From Clostridiales bacterium (GTDB lineage: Bacteria > Bacillota > Clostridia > Saccharofermentanales > Saccharofermentanaceae): a stretch of DNA of 57,121 bases. The DNA is taken from contig JAFZVF010000030.1 in the NCBI GenBank assembly GCA_017617935.1, positions 1-57,121 of the forward strand. Direction: 5' to 3'. Made by a program: the position numbers and the translations under genes. Shown piece by piece: positions 25,057 through 34,087 of the stretch (position 1 is the first letter of the stretch; every line of letters begins with the position of its first letter). A model generated the notes under the pieces. The model was given only the letters and a program-made list of their open reading frames with translations, was not told where the DNA came from and made no database searches.

Positions 25057-26472
25057 TCAGAGTTCTGAACGCCTGTCGTCAAGTCTGATGTAATTCTCGC
25101 CTCTGCTGCGGGACTTTTCAGCCACCCAGTTGGCTCTGTTGACCTGCTTCGAACGGCCGATTCCGAGAGCCAGAGGCTCAACGTCATTCGTGATCGTGGA
25201 TCCTGCGGCGATATAGGAATCCTTGCCGAGGACTACAGCGGAAACGATGTTCGAGTTGCCTCCGATGAAAACGTTGTCCTCTATGGTGCAGCCGACCTTG
25301 TCCTGACCGTCGAAGTTGCAGGTAACGGTTCCGCATCCGAAGTTTACGTTCTTTCCGACCTTGGAGTCTCCGATGTAGGTAAGGTGTCTTGCACGGGTGT
25401 GCGCTCCGATGACGGAAGCCTTGACCTCAACGTACGCGCCTATGGTGACCTGGTCATCGATGACGCAGTCAGGCCTGATGTGTGAGTAAGGTCCGATACG
25501 GCAGTCTTTGCCGATGCGGCTTCCGGTAATTATGGAATTGTCCACGGTGGTCTCATCACCTATCTCGGAACAGTCGATCCTCGTATTCTCTCCGATGATG
25601 CAGTCGGATCCGATGACCGTGTTGCCCATGAGCGTAGTGCCCGGAAGGATCGTCGTGTCCTGGCCGATCTCGACCGCGTGATGGATCCAGGTGGATGCGG
25701 GATCGACAATCGTAACGCCATTCCTCATGTGTCTTTCGATTATCCTGCGGTTCATTATCGCCTGGACCTGCGCGAGCTGGATCCTGTCGTTGATTCCGCG
25801 CGTGTCGTCAAAATCGCATACAACGGCGCCGACCTTGTAGCCGTCTTCGATGAGGATGCCTATCGTATCGGTAAGGTAGTATTCCTTCTGTGCGTTGTTC
25901 GCACCGATCCTTCCCAATGCGGAAAGCAAAAGCGGCGTCTTGAAAACATACATTGAGGAGTTGATCTCCTTTATCTTGAGCTCTTCTTCGGTGCAGTCCT
26001 TGTGCTCAACGATCTTGATGACGTTTCCGTCTTCGTCCCTTACGATCCTTCCGTAACCGGTAGGATCGTCAGCCTCAGCGGTGATAAGGATCGCCGCACA
26101 GTTTCCGTCAACTGCTTCAAAAGCGTTCAAAGCCTTTCTTATCGTCTCTGCGGAAACCATCGGGCAGTCGCCTGGAAGAACGATCGTCAGTCCGTCCCTT
26201 CCCTCAAGGAAAGGTGCAGCCTGCATTACGGCATGACCCGTTCCACGCTGCTCTTCCTGAAGCACGTATGCGACGTTCTCGCCAAGTATGCTCCTGATCT
26301 CACCCTGGGCCTCGCCCACGATGTAGACCTGATCCTTGCAACCCGCATCAAAAAGCGCATCCGCTACCCATTGGATGATGTACTTTCCGGACACCTGGAA
26401 AACGACCTTTGAATGCTTTGACTTCATCCTGGTGCTTCTGCCTGCGGCCATTACAACTGCACTGATTTCCAT
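25057..26472 (-). CDS. glmU: Bifunctional GlmU: UDP-GlcNAc pyrophosphorylase / GlcN-1-P acetyltransferase
   Basis: 471 residues from ATG 26472, with GAGGGG about ten bases upstream; the in-frame TTG three codons earlier is less likely. GlmU makes UDP-N-acetylglucosamine for peptidoglycan. The uridyltransferase domain starts VVMAAGRSTRMKS and has QEEQRGTGHAV and the VLPGDCPM metal-binding region. The C-terminal half is a left-handed beta-helix of hexapeptide repeats with the acetyltransferase residues (HIRPDC region, KASVIG, LTYIGDSKVG, NFGCGTVTCNFDG). It follows the GH25 lysozyme gene by 45 bases on the same strand, so cell-wall hydrolase and precursor genes may be linked. Confidence 0.97.
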   Translation of the reverse strand: MEISAVVMAAGRSTRMKSKHSKVVFQVSGKYIIQWVADALFDAGCKDQVYIVGEAQGEIRSILGENVAYVLQEEQRGTGHAVMQAAPFLEGRDGLTIVLPGDCPMVSAETIRKALNAFEAVDGNCAAILITAEADDPTGYGRIVRDEDGNVIKIVEHKDCTEEELKIKEINSSMYVFKTPLLLSALGRIGANNAQKEYYLTDTIGILIEDGYKVGAVVCDFDDTRGINDRIQLAQVQAIMNRRIIERHMRNGVTIVDPASTWIHHAVEIGQDTTILPGTTLMGNTVIGSDCIIGENTRIDCSEIGDETTVDNSIITGSRIGKDCRIGPYSHIRPDCVIDDQVTIGAYVEVKASVIGAHTRARHLTYIGDSKVGKNVNFGCGTVTCNFDGQDKVGCTIEDNVFIGGNSNIVSAVVLGKDSYIAAGSTITNDVEPLALGIGRSKQVNRANWVAEKSRSRGENYIRLDDRRSEL

Positions 26473-26517
26473 TTTCTTCAACCCCTCGTGTTTTTATAGT
26501 TCAAATTTTGTTTGTTG

Positions 26518-28761
26518 TTACGGTTCTGCCGTCGTTACCTCTTCAGGCTGTTCCTTCGGTTGCGCCTGCTTTACGGGAACGGCGTCCTTGGGCTCTTCGG
26601 GTTCCTTTTCAGGCTCTGCCGGCTTGACGACGGAAACTGACGCCCAGGACTGTTCGGAAGTCTTCAGATCCTCTTTTGCGGGGAGATCCCCGTCCTTCTC
26701 GCTCGAGGAAGCCTCATCGGTTTCTTCCGCGGCAGCCTGCTTGTCTTCGTCAGGAGAAGAGCTTCCACCCGCTATTGCGGTAGGATCCTCGTCAGGCGCA
26801 TTGCCTTCGTCGGCCGTTTCAGCCCCTTCTCCGGAAGCCGTCTTGTCGCCGTCCGTTTCAGGTTCCTTCGGATCTTCCGCCGGCGTTACGTTTTCCGTAT
26901 TGCCGGAATCGCCAGCGTCTCCACCGTTATCCTTAGGCTCTTCGGGCTCGTCCGGCTTGATCGGAGTGGAGGCGGGAGGCAGCCTGTCGATATATGCGAC
27001 GTCGAGATCGACGTCACCGCTTATTCCGGGAACTCTGCCGTGAGAGTTGACCTGCCACATGTAATAACTTCCCTTGTAAGACGACTTGGATACCCAGTGA
27101 GCCATCCAGATGGAAAGGTGGTTCTTTCCCTGGTTCATTGCCTTGATGGACGGTGACCACGTGCCTTCAAGCCTTGACTTGCTGCCATAGATCGATGCGG
27201 TGTAGCCGGCCTTCTCGACTTCTTCTTCGAAGACCGCGACCATCTTGTTGAGGTCTTCGTCAATGTGCTTGTTCATGGTAGTAGTCGACCAGCCCTTGCT
27301 CTTGTGGGCGCGCTTGTAGTAGTCGAAGTTCTCCCAGTCGAACGCGATCGGGAAGTCGATCTGCTTCTCGCTTAACTTACACTTCTTGATCATGTCCTGC
27401 GTGTACTTGCGCATGTTTTCTTCGGTATAGTCGCAGGTAAAGAAATACAAACCCACCTTGAGGCCTGCCGCCTTGGCATCCTTGTAGTACTGCTCGAACT
27501 TGGTATCCGGAGCATTGCACCAGACGTACTTCTTCTTCGTCTTGTCGTAATAGTTGTTTCTGACGTAGCAGCGGAGGATTACGAATTCAACTCCTGCAGC
27601 CTTGGCCTTCTTGAAATCGATGTTGCCCTGATACTTTGAGACGTCCATGCCGAGCATTGTGTTGGACTTCTTGTAATCAGCCTTGAAATCGGCGAACTTG
27701 AGAACGGGATTGCCGTTTACAAGGTGCGAGGAAGTGTATTTGCTCTTAATGCCGTTGAGATTGCCCGGAGCAGCCTCGCCCTTCGGAACAAGGACGCACT
27801 GGAAAGCCATTATGAAATAGCCGTATTTCTCGGTTCCGGAGCTCTCGCCGTTCTTTGCCCAGCCAAGCCAGCCCTTCTCACGGGCACAGGTCCTGTAATA
27901 TACGTCGAAATGCTCTGCAAGCTCACCGGTCAGCCTTACCTGGACCTCTTCCATGCGCTTGCCGTTTTTCTTCTTGAACTTGCCTACGGGCGAGTTGTTT
28001 TTGCACCATGACGACCATGAATAACCCTCGCCTCTTGCGCGGTATTCAACGGTTCCGGTGTACTTGGAACCCGTAACGGTCATCATGAGGCCTTCATGCT
28101 TCTGGTACGAGCCTGAAGTGACTCCGGAAACCGCGCCGTTTCTGTACCATGAAGAAGACCATTTGTACTTATCCCTAAACATGCGGTAAGCGATCGTGGG
28201 CTGTTCGCCAAGAGACTCCCTCGGTACGATCTTTACCTGGATCTCCTGAACCCTCTTTCCGTCTCCGGCCGAACCAGCCACGGCGCCGTCGCTTACCCAG
28301 CCTTGCTTGGCTTTGTAGGTCTGCATGTATGCGCTGTACATAACGCTGTAGTGCTTGGCAAGCTCGCCCGTCAGCTCGATCCTGACGGCTTCGACCCTGA
28401 GGTTCTTGCCAACGGTTCCGGCCCTCTTTCCACTGTTGGTCCAAGCCGTCCAGCCTTTTTTCTGGACGTAGACCATGTAGCGGAGGCCGCCCTCGTATCC
28501 GGTGGTGTTCTTAAAGCTTAAAGTGACGGCCTCGATCCTCTTCTTCCCCTTTTTTCCGATGGTGAGTACGCCGTCCTTGAACGATCCCTTCTTGTTCCCG
28601 TAAGTCTGCATACGGGCTGTTCCTGCAAGAGTGAGTGAGACCTGATCCGTCGTATCGGCATTTGCCTGATACCCGTCTAAGCGTGTGAATGCGAACACAA
28701 CGGAAACCATTATCAAGAAGGCGATTCCCGCTGAAGTGATCTTCTTCAGAACGTTTTGCAT
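26518..28761 (-). CDS. Secreted GH25 lysozyme with W-rich repeats and acidic tail
   Basis: 747 residues. Signal peptide (1-35, ending in YQANA). Residues about 40-330 hold five repeats of the clostridial hydrophobic-W type (GW-x-W or SSW followed by G and xEEVQVRLTGELAEH-like strands), which bind cell surface material. A GH25 catalytic domain follows (about 370-595): GMDVSKYQG and the catalytic FDWENFD with Asp475 and Glu477. GH25 enzymes cleave the N-acetylmuramic acid to GlcNAc bond of peptidoglycan. The last 150 residues are a disordered, very acidic Glu/Asp/Pro/Ala/Ser tail without a sortase motif. An extended -10 promoter lies at 28804-28812. No terminator is visible before glmU. Confidence 0.92.
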   Translation of the reverse strand: MQNVLKKITSAGIAFLIMVSVVFAFTRLDGYQANADTTDQVSLTLAGTARMQTYGNKKGSFKDGVLTIGKKGKKRIEAVTLSFKNTTGYEGGLRYMVYVQKKGWTAWTNSGKRAGTVGKNLRVEAVRIELTGELAKHYSVMYSAYMQTYKAKQGWVSDGAVAGSAGDGKRVQEIQVKIVPRESLGEQPTIAYRMFRDKYKWSSSWYRNGAVSGVTSGSYQKHEGLMMTVTGSKYTGTVEYRARGEGYSWSSWCKNNSPVGKFKKKNGKRMEEVQVRLTGELAEHFDVYYRTCAREKGWLGWAKNGESSGTEKYGYFIMAFQCVLVPKGEAAPGNLNGIKSKYTSSHLVNGNPVLKFADFKADYKKSNTMLGMDVSKYQGNIDFKKAKAAGVEFVILRCYVRNNYYDKTKKKYVWCNAPDTKFEQYYKDAKAAGLKVGLYFFTCDYTEENMRKYTQDMIKKCKLSEKQIDFPIAFDWENFDYYKRAHKSKGWSTTTMNKHIDEDLNKMVAVFEEEVEKAGYTASIYGSKSRLEGTWSPSIKAMNQGKNHLSIWMAHWVSKSSYKGSYYMWQVNSHGRVPGISGDVDLDVAYIDRLPPASTPIKPDEPEEPKDNGGDAGDSGNTENVTPAEDPKEPETDGDKTASGEGAETADEGNAPDEDPTAIAGGSSSPDEDKQAAAEETDEASSSEKDGDLPAKEDLKTSEQSWASVSVVKPAEPEKEPEEPKDAVPVKQAQPKEQPEEVTTAEP

Positions 28762-28803
28762 TATTAGTCTCCAATCCTGTTTTTGTCTGCAGATTGTTCC
28801 GTT

Positions 28804-28812
28804 ATTATATCA
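28804..28812 (-). promoter_or_regulatory. Extended -10 promoter of the GH25 gene
   Basis: Minus-strand TGATATAAT, about 43 bases upstream of the GH25 ATG. It is identical to the extended -10 boxes at 10645 and 20568. Confidence 0.55.
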
Positions 28813-28875
28813 CGATTAATTTATCTGTATTTATATAAGGGGCACAGTGCCACAAAATGTCCTTAAAATCAGCCA

Positions 28876-28904
28876 TGAAAAATCCCCCTGAAATTCAGGG
28901 GGAT
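28876..28904 (-). terminator. Rho-independent terminator of the dehydrogenase gene
   Basis: Perfect 11-bp stem ATCCCCCTGAA / TTCAGGGGGAT, followed on the minus strand by a T-run. It lies 30 bases after the stop codon at 28934. Confidence 0.93.
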
Positions 28905-28933
28905 CAGCCGTTGTTTTTAAGTTCAAATGCTTA

Positions 28934-29887
28934 TCAGAGACCCTCAACGGAAGCAATTGCCTCGCGCATGTTTGCTTCGGACTTCTTGAGGAGCTGATAC
29001 TCTTCGTCAGTCAGGCGCATGTCGATGATCTTGTCAACGCCGTTTGCACCGATGAGTGCGGGAACGTCGAGCGTTACGCCGCTGATGCCGTACTCGCCGT
29101 TAAGTCTGGTGGAAACCGTTCTGATGGTGTGCTCGTCTTCTGTGATGCTCCTGAGGAGTGTTGCGGCACTTACCGCGATGCCGTTGAAGGTTGCGCCCTT
29201 GAGCTTGATGATCTGAGCGCCGGAAGACTTGGTCTGCTGAGCGATCTCAGCCTTGACGTCGTCACCGAAAGGAACGCCGATGGCCTCAGCGTACTCGTCG
29301 ATGCCCATACCGGCAACGTGAGTGTGGCTCCATGCAGGGAACTGCGTCTCACCGTGCTCACCAAGGATGTATCCGTGAACGTTTCTGACGTCAACGCCGA
29401 GCTTTCTGGAGATGAGGACTCTGAAACGTGCGGAGTCGAGGTTCGTACCGGAACCGATGATCCTGCTCGAAGGAAGTCCGGACCACTCGGCAACCTTGTA
29501 GGTTACGAGGTCGCAAGGGTTGGAGATGACCATGATGACGCCCTTGTTGTAGTGCTCCATGATGCTGTCGGTGATGACGTGAGCAAGCTTGACGTTCTTC
29601 TTAGCAAGGTCAAGTCTCGTCTCGCCTTCTTTTCTGGGGATGCCTGCAGTGATGATGATGCAGTCCGCATCCTTTACGTCACTGTAATCGCCGGCATGAA
29701 TGTACATATCGCCGATGAACGGAAGTCCGTGGCTGATGTCGAGCGCCTCGCCGAGCGCCTTCTCCTTATTAACGTCGATGAGAACGAGCTCTGAGCAGAG
29801 CTGCTGCATTGCGATTGCGAATGCGGTGGTGGATCCTACCGCGCCTGCGCCGATGATGGCAACCTTGGTGCCTTCCTGTTTATACAT
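28934..29887 (-). CDS. ldh: L-lactate / malate dehydrogenase family enzyme
   Basis: 317 residues. NAD-binding GAGAVGS (13-19), LIDVN (36-40), mobile loop AGIPRKEGETR (81-91), catalytic Asp151 and substrate-binding Arg154 (NLDSARFR), and catalytic His178 (GEHGET) are all present. The enzyme interconverts a 2-oxo acid and its L-2-hydroxy acid with NADH. Length and most motifs are L-lactate dehydrogenase-like (GETRLDL, KGATFNGIA). Residue 85, the specificity position six before loop Arg91, is Arg as in malate dehydrogenases, where most LDHs have Gln. Lactate is the conventional call; malate is a serious alternative. It is monocistronic, with an inverted repeat over the promoter. Confidence 0.88.
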   Translation of the reverse strand: MYKQEGTKVAIIGAGAVGSTTAFAIAMQQLCSELVLIDVNKEKALGEALDISHGLPFIGDMYIHAGDYSDVKDADCIIITAGIPRKEGETRLDLAKKNVKLAHVITDSIMEHYNKGVIMVISNPCDLVTYKVAEWSGLPSSRIIGSGTNLDSARFRVLISRKLGVDVRNVHGYILGEHGETQFPAWSHTHVAGMGIDEYAEAIGVPFGDDVKAEIAQQTKSSGAQIIKLKGATFNGIAVSAATLLRSITEDEHTIRTVSTRLNGEYGISGVTLDVPALIGANGVDKIIDMRLTDEEYQLLKKSEANMREAIASVEGL

Positions 29888-29914
29888 AAGCTTAAACCCC
29901 CTTGTTATAGCCTT

Positions 29915-29959
29915 ACGAATAATATCAAGAATGGAAGTTCAAATAAAGTCATTATTCGT
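29915..29959 (-). promoter_or_regulatory. Inverted repeat overlapping the dehydrogenase promoter
   Basis: ACGAATAAT (29915-29923) and ATTATTCGT (29951-29959) are perfect inverted copies 27 bases apart. The left arm overlaps a minus-strand extended -10 box TGATATTAT (29919-29927). This could be an operator; it does not match the Rex consensus. Confidence 0.45.
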
Positions 29960-30173
29960 TATGATTTTTACCTAAAAATTTGACTATGGAGCCCCCCTGA
30001 AAGTGTAAATTGATAATTTGATAATCAAAGTTTCATTTGGTTTTTTCTTGCCCTTCAACTGCGCGATACGTTTTCCAATACGGTTTTCCTCAAAACCATA
30101 CCGGTTTTCGTACCGACAGCATTCCATCCATGAAAAAGGCAACCCGAAACATAATTTAAGCTACCTGAATTAT

Positions 30174-31913
30174 TTAAATAATATAGACGAATGAAAGCGT
30201 GACAAACAGGATAAAGATATTTAACGTCCAAACAGTGGCTACAAATAATGTCAGGGCCTTTATTGCCAATCCTCTCTTACCATTCACACCGGCTAAATCA
30301 TCAAGCATGATCCCGGTTGAGATTCCGGCCGTAATAAGTATTTGGGCTATGTATCTGTAATGCATTGTCCAAATATAAGGAAAAAACATGCAGTAGTATA
30401 CATATCCTGCCAAAAGCACAATTGCAAGGATAATGATTGACGTTGTCTCTGTTACCATGTGTTTTTTTCTGATGTTTCGTACTAATGTGTAGATAACAGA
30501 GAACACTGATACAACTGCTAACAACACTGAAAGAGCGAATGCCGTAGAGCCCACAATATTGATGATCTCAGCCTCTTTATAAGTGAAGGAACTGAACAGG
30601 AAGGTTTTGAATGATTGGATAATTATGTTGGCATTGTTGATCGAATCCTTGCCGGAATAGATGCTGAATTCATTCGGAAGGCGGAATAGTCTTTCTCCGA
30701 TATTGAGTGACTCAATATAATCATCTTTTCCTGCTCCAAACAGATAGTTTATTGGTATTCCGAATTTAACGTAATTTCGAATTTGAAACCACAAAGCCAG
30801 AGGGACGCATATTGCTGCGAAAACAAGAAATTGAGGAAATAATTTCTTGATTGAAGCTCGGAAAGACCTTTGACTCGAAAACAAAGCTGACAGGAAAATA
30901 AATCCGATTGGAAATGCAAGGATTCCAACTGAAAGCTTTGTCATCATGCCCAATCCAACTGCGAGTGAAACTTTCACGATATCCTTAATTGATTGTGTTT
31001 TATACCAGCTGAACGCCTTCTCCATTCCAACAAAAATAAACATGCTTGATAGCGCATCGTTGTTGATATTTGCACAACTTGTTATCACATGCGGATTGAA
31101 TGCAAAAAACAACAGTAAGATAACAATACGGTCTCGACTGATGTTCCACAGTTTGAGAATTCTGTAAAAAGAAAACACTGTCGCCATTGCACTATAAAAA
31201 GTTACGAATTTTAATACTTCTACATTGTCTCCAAAAGACGGAAACAGAGTCCAATACAGTTTAAGAAAATACGCACAAATCAAATGATGAAGCGGAGGGT
31301 GATAAAACTGCCCAAGACCCCTGATATCAACATTAGGTATCCAATTGTTATCTACAATATACTTGATATAACCACTATGTCCGTCGTTATAATGACCGGT
31401 TTGACCGAGAAAGAGACCTGTATCAATACTGCGGGAAACATAGCTGATATAAAGCATATAGCAAATGCATGTCCATACAATGAAGATCAACACCGAAGCA
31501 GTAATACGTCTGGAATCGAGGTTGTTTTTATACTTACAGAATAAAAGAACAAACAGCATTATGGCTGGTATCATTGTAACTGTCCCGACATAATAAATCA
31601 GGGTGCCTGCAAAATGTCGCAGTACCGCCAGCAGTAATCCGCAAAGTATTGCTGTAATGCTTGTTTTGACAATAAACATCGGAAGTTTAGAGGAGGATTC
31701 ATATAATATCAGGATCAGAGCAAATATCACCCCAATCGAAGCAAAAACACCACTTTCAACCTCATTCATCAAATAGAATGATCCATTAGTTAGCGGAATG
31801 AGAATTATACAGAATAGAAGCAGTATGAGCAAAGGATGATTAAGTATTCTTTCCTTGTTTGTATTTTTGCCTACCATATGAATCCGCAGAAAATAATTAT
31901 ATATTCTCGCCAA
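30174..31913 (-). CDS. GT-C fold membrane glycosyltransferase (GT39/ArnT-like)
   Basis: 579 residues with about 11-13 membrane helices. The first large extracytoplasmic loop carries HYNDGHSGYIKYI and then QFYHPPLHHLICAYF, the pattern of GT-C enzymes that use polyprenyl-phosphate sugars. It probably adds a sugar to a cell-envelope polymer or protein; donor and acceptor cannot be inferred. The gene is visibly A+T-richer than the genes on both sides (many AAT, ATT and ATA codons) and stands alone, suggesting later acquisition. A second possible start (MVGKNTN) lies 12 codons in. The flanks hold no mobile element. Confidence 0.78.
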   Translation of the reverse strand: MARIYNYFLRIHMVGKNTNKERILNHPLLILLLFCIILIPLTNGSFYLMNEVESGVFASIGVIFALILILYESSSKLPMFIVKTSITAILCGLLLAVLRHFAGTLIYYVGTVTMIPAIMLFVLLFCKYKNNLDSRRITASVLIFIVWTCICYMLYISYVSRSIDTGLFLGQTGHYNDGHSGYIKYIVDNNWIPNVDIRGLGQFYHPPLHHLICAYFLKLYWTLFPSFGDNVEVLKFVTFYSAMATVFSFYRILKLWNISRDRIVILLLFFAFNPHVITSCANINNDALSSMFIFVGMEKAFSWYKTQSIKDIVKVSLAVGLGMMTKLSVGILAFPIGFIFLSALFSSQRSFRASIKKLFPQFLVFAAICVPLALWFQIRNYVKFGIPINYLFGAGKDDYIESLNIGERLFRLPNEFSIYSGKDSINNANIIIQSFKTFLFSSFTYKEAEIINIVGSTAFALSVLLAVVSVFSVIYTLVRNIRKKHMVTETTSIIILAIVLLAGYVYYCMFFPYIWTMHYRYIAQILITAGISTGIMLDDLAGVNGKRGLAIKALTLFVATVWTLNIFILFVTLSFVYII

Positions 31914-32148
31914 ATGTGCGAAACGAAATTGAATTACTTTACAATTGTACGATTGAATCCGTTGTTAATCAAATAAGCTTTACTTTCGGAGGAAAGATCA
32001 AATTTACGCAGATAAGCACAAGGCAAAAGAACTTGTGATCCTGCTTGATGAAACATAGTGAATACTATGCTCGGAAGACATGGCGCAGAGTCCGCAACCA
32101 AAAACATAAATTTCGCTTTCTGCGCGCCACTTCACCACAGCACACAAT
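31914..32148. other. Spacer without a recognisable gene
   Basis: A+T-rich, with no convincing ORF. It contains the small palindrome CATAGTGAATACTATG at 32055-32070 and an imperfect stem between GGCGCAG (about 32080) and CTGCGCGCC (about 32120). It should include the promoter of the glycosyltransferase gene, but I see no clear boxes. Confidence 0.4.
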
Positions 32149-32205
32149 TACAAAAAGGGGCTGTGATGGCTCAAATCTTACTCTGAGTTTTTTCACAGCC
32201 CCTTT
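32149..32205 (-). terminator. Terminator of thrS
   Basis: AAAGGGGCTGTGA (32154-32166) and TCACAGCCCCTTT (32193-32205) form a perfect 13-bp stem around a 26-base loop that can pair further. On the minus strand TTTTTG follows. It lies 30 bases past the thrS stop. Confidence 0.88.
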
Positions 32206-32234
32206 AGATACTGGTCATATACCGGAATTGGGAA

Positions 32235-34061
32235 TCACATCTCCTGCGGGAGCTCCAGAGTCCTCTCTGCGATGAGCTTCTTGCAGAGTTCGACGAACTT
32301 GTCCAAAGCCACGCCGGGAACCTGCTTGTTGGAGCCTCTGACGTTGACTGCGACCGTGTTCTCGGCAGCTTCCTTGTCACCTACGACAAGGATGTAAGGA
32401 TCCTTCATCTGCTTGAACTTCTTGATCTTGTCACGCATGTTGACGTCTGTGAAGTCAGCCTCTACGCGTACGCCTGCAGCCTCAAGCTCGGAAACGACCT
32501 TCTGTGCATACTCGTTATGCTCAGGCCTGATCGGTACGACTGCGACCTGGTAAGGGTTGAGCCAGAACGGGAACGCGCCCTTGAAGTGCTCTGTGATGAT
32601 TCCGATGAATCTCTCGAAAGAACCGAAGATCGCGCGGTGGATGACGATCGGCATCTTCTGGACGCCGTCCTTGTCGGCATAAGTGAGCTCGAAGTTGTGA
32701 GGGAGCTGGAAGTCGAGCTGGACCGTGCCGCACTGCCACTCACGGCCGAGGGCGTCCTTGATCTGAAGGTCGATCTTCGGGCCGTAGAACGCGCCGTCGC
32801 CTTCGTTGATCTCGTAGTTTCCGTCACCGTACTTCTCGTCAAGGATCTCCTTAAGGGAAGCTTCAGCCTTGTTCCAGGACTCGAGGTCGCCCATGAAGTC
32901 ATCAGGTCTTGTCGAGAACTCAGCGCGGTAAGTTACGCCGAAAGTCTTGTAGATCTCGTCTGCGATCGCGATAACGTCCTTGATCTCGTCCTTGATCTGC
33001 TCGGGCGTGACGAACGTGTGGTCGTCGTCCTGACGGAACTCCTGAACCCTGAAAAGGCCGTTCATCTGGCCGGACTTCTCCTTGCGGTGAAGAACGTCAT
33101 ACTCGCTGTAACGGATAGGCAGTTCCTTATATGAGTGCATCGTGCGCTTGTATGACATCATGGCGTTAGGGCAGTTCATCGGCTTGGCAGCCATCGTGTC
33201 CTCAGCCTCAACGGAGTACTTCTCCTCAACTTCCTCGCCCTGGATCGCGTCTGTAGCGTTAACGCCCTTTGTGATGCCCGGAACGATGAACATGTTGTTC
33301 TGATAGTGAGCCCAGTGGCCTGAGATGAGCCAGAGCTTCTTGTTGTTGATGAGAGGCGCGGAGATCTCAGTGTAGCCGTGCTTGAGCTGGATCTCGCGGG
33401 AATACTTCATGAGTTCCTGATAGAGGACCCATCCCCTGGGGAGCCAGTAAGCCATGCCCGGAGCAGTCTCTCTGAACATGAACAGGTCAAGCGCCGTTCC
33501 GATCTTCTTGTGGTCTCTTTCCTGTGCTTCCTTGAGCCATGCAAGGTGAGCCTTGAGCTCGTCCTTTGACGGGAAGGCAAACAGATATATTCTCTGCAGC
33601 TGGTCCCTGTGCTCGTCGCCGCGCCAGTATGCGCCTGAAACGTTCTTGATCTTGAAAGCGGCATTGAAAAGATCCTGCGAATTCTCAACGTGAGGTCCGC
33701 GGCAAAGGTCGACGTAGTCGTCGCCCGTGTAATATATCGAGATTACTTCGTCATCAGGCAGATCAACGATGAGCTCGGTCTTGAACTTCTGATCCTTGAA
33801 AAGCTCCAAAGCCTCAGCTCTTGAGATCTCCTTGCGCGTCCAGTTTTCGCGACGCTTAATGATCTCATGCATCTTCTCTTCGATCTTAGGGAAATCCTCT
33901 TCGGTGACTGTGGTCGGAAGGACGAAATCGTAATAACATCCGTCATCTACTTCCGGTCCGATCGCATACTGCACGTCCTTTCCGTAGATCTCGATCACGG
34001 CCTTTGCCATGACGTGTGCGAGCGAGTGGCGGTACACCTTCTGCAATTCTTCTTTTTCCAT
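32235..34061 (-). CDS. thrS: Threonyl-tRNA synthetase lacking the TGS domain
   Basis: 608 residues from ATG 34061, supported by GGAGGAGG upstream; family members with a TGS domain run to about 640. The protein begins directly with the editing domain: H12/H16 (RHSLAHV) and C120/H124 (LCRGPHV) form its metal-type site. The class II core has the zinc ligands C297, H348 and H475, motif 2 around FRVQEFRQDDDHTF and motif 3 around Arg484. The C-terminal anticodon-binding domain starts near 500 (YQVAVVPI). It charges tRNA-Thr and clears Ser-tRNA-Thr. The leader has its own promoter and a hairpin resembling a tRNA-Thr anticodon arm, and no T-box. It ends at a strong terminator. Confidence 0.97.
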   Translation of the reverse strand: MEKEELQKVYRHSLAHVMAKAVIEIYGKDVQYAIGPEVDDGCYYDFVLPTTVTEEDFPKIEEKMHEIIKRRENWTRKEISRAEALELFKDQKFKTELIVDLPDDEVISIYYTGDDYVDLCRGPHVENSQDLFNAAFKIKNVSGAYWRGDEHRDQLQRIYLFAFPSKDELKAHLAWLKEAQERDHKKIGTALDLFMFRETAPGMAYWLPRGWVLYQELMKYSREIQLKHGYTEISAPLINNKKLWLISGHWAHYQNNMFIVPGITKGVNATDAIQGEEVEEKYSVEAEDTMAAKPMNCPNAMMSYKRTMHSYKELPIRYSEYDVLHRKEKSGQMNGLFRVQEFRQDDDHTFVTPEQIKDEIKDVIAIADEIYKTFGVTYRAEFSTRPDDFMGDLESWNKAEASLKEILDEKYGDGNYEINEGDGAFYGPKIDLQIKDALGREWQCGTVQLDFQLPHNFELTYADKDGVQKMPIVIHRAIFGSFERFIGIITEHFKGAFPFWLNPYQVAVVPIRPEHNEYAQKVVSELEAAGVRVEADFTDVNMRDKIKKFKQMKDPYILVVGDKEAAENTVAVNVRGSNKQVPGVALDKFVELCKKLIAERTLELPQEM

Positions 34062-34087
34062 TGTAAAAACCTCCTCCAGAGTTTTAT

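Noticed and set aside
25056..25187. N-terminal extension of pth
   Set aside because: The added 44 residues lie inside glmU and have no similarity to Pth; family members begin just before GLGNPG.
30082..30097. GGTTTTCCTCAAAACC hairpin near the dehydrogenase promoter
   Set aside because: Short A/T-rich stem in an A+T-rich spacer, no clear partner gene or tail.
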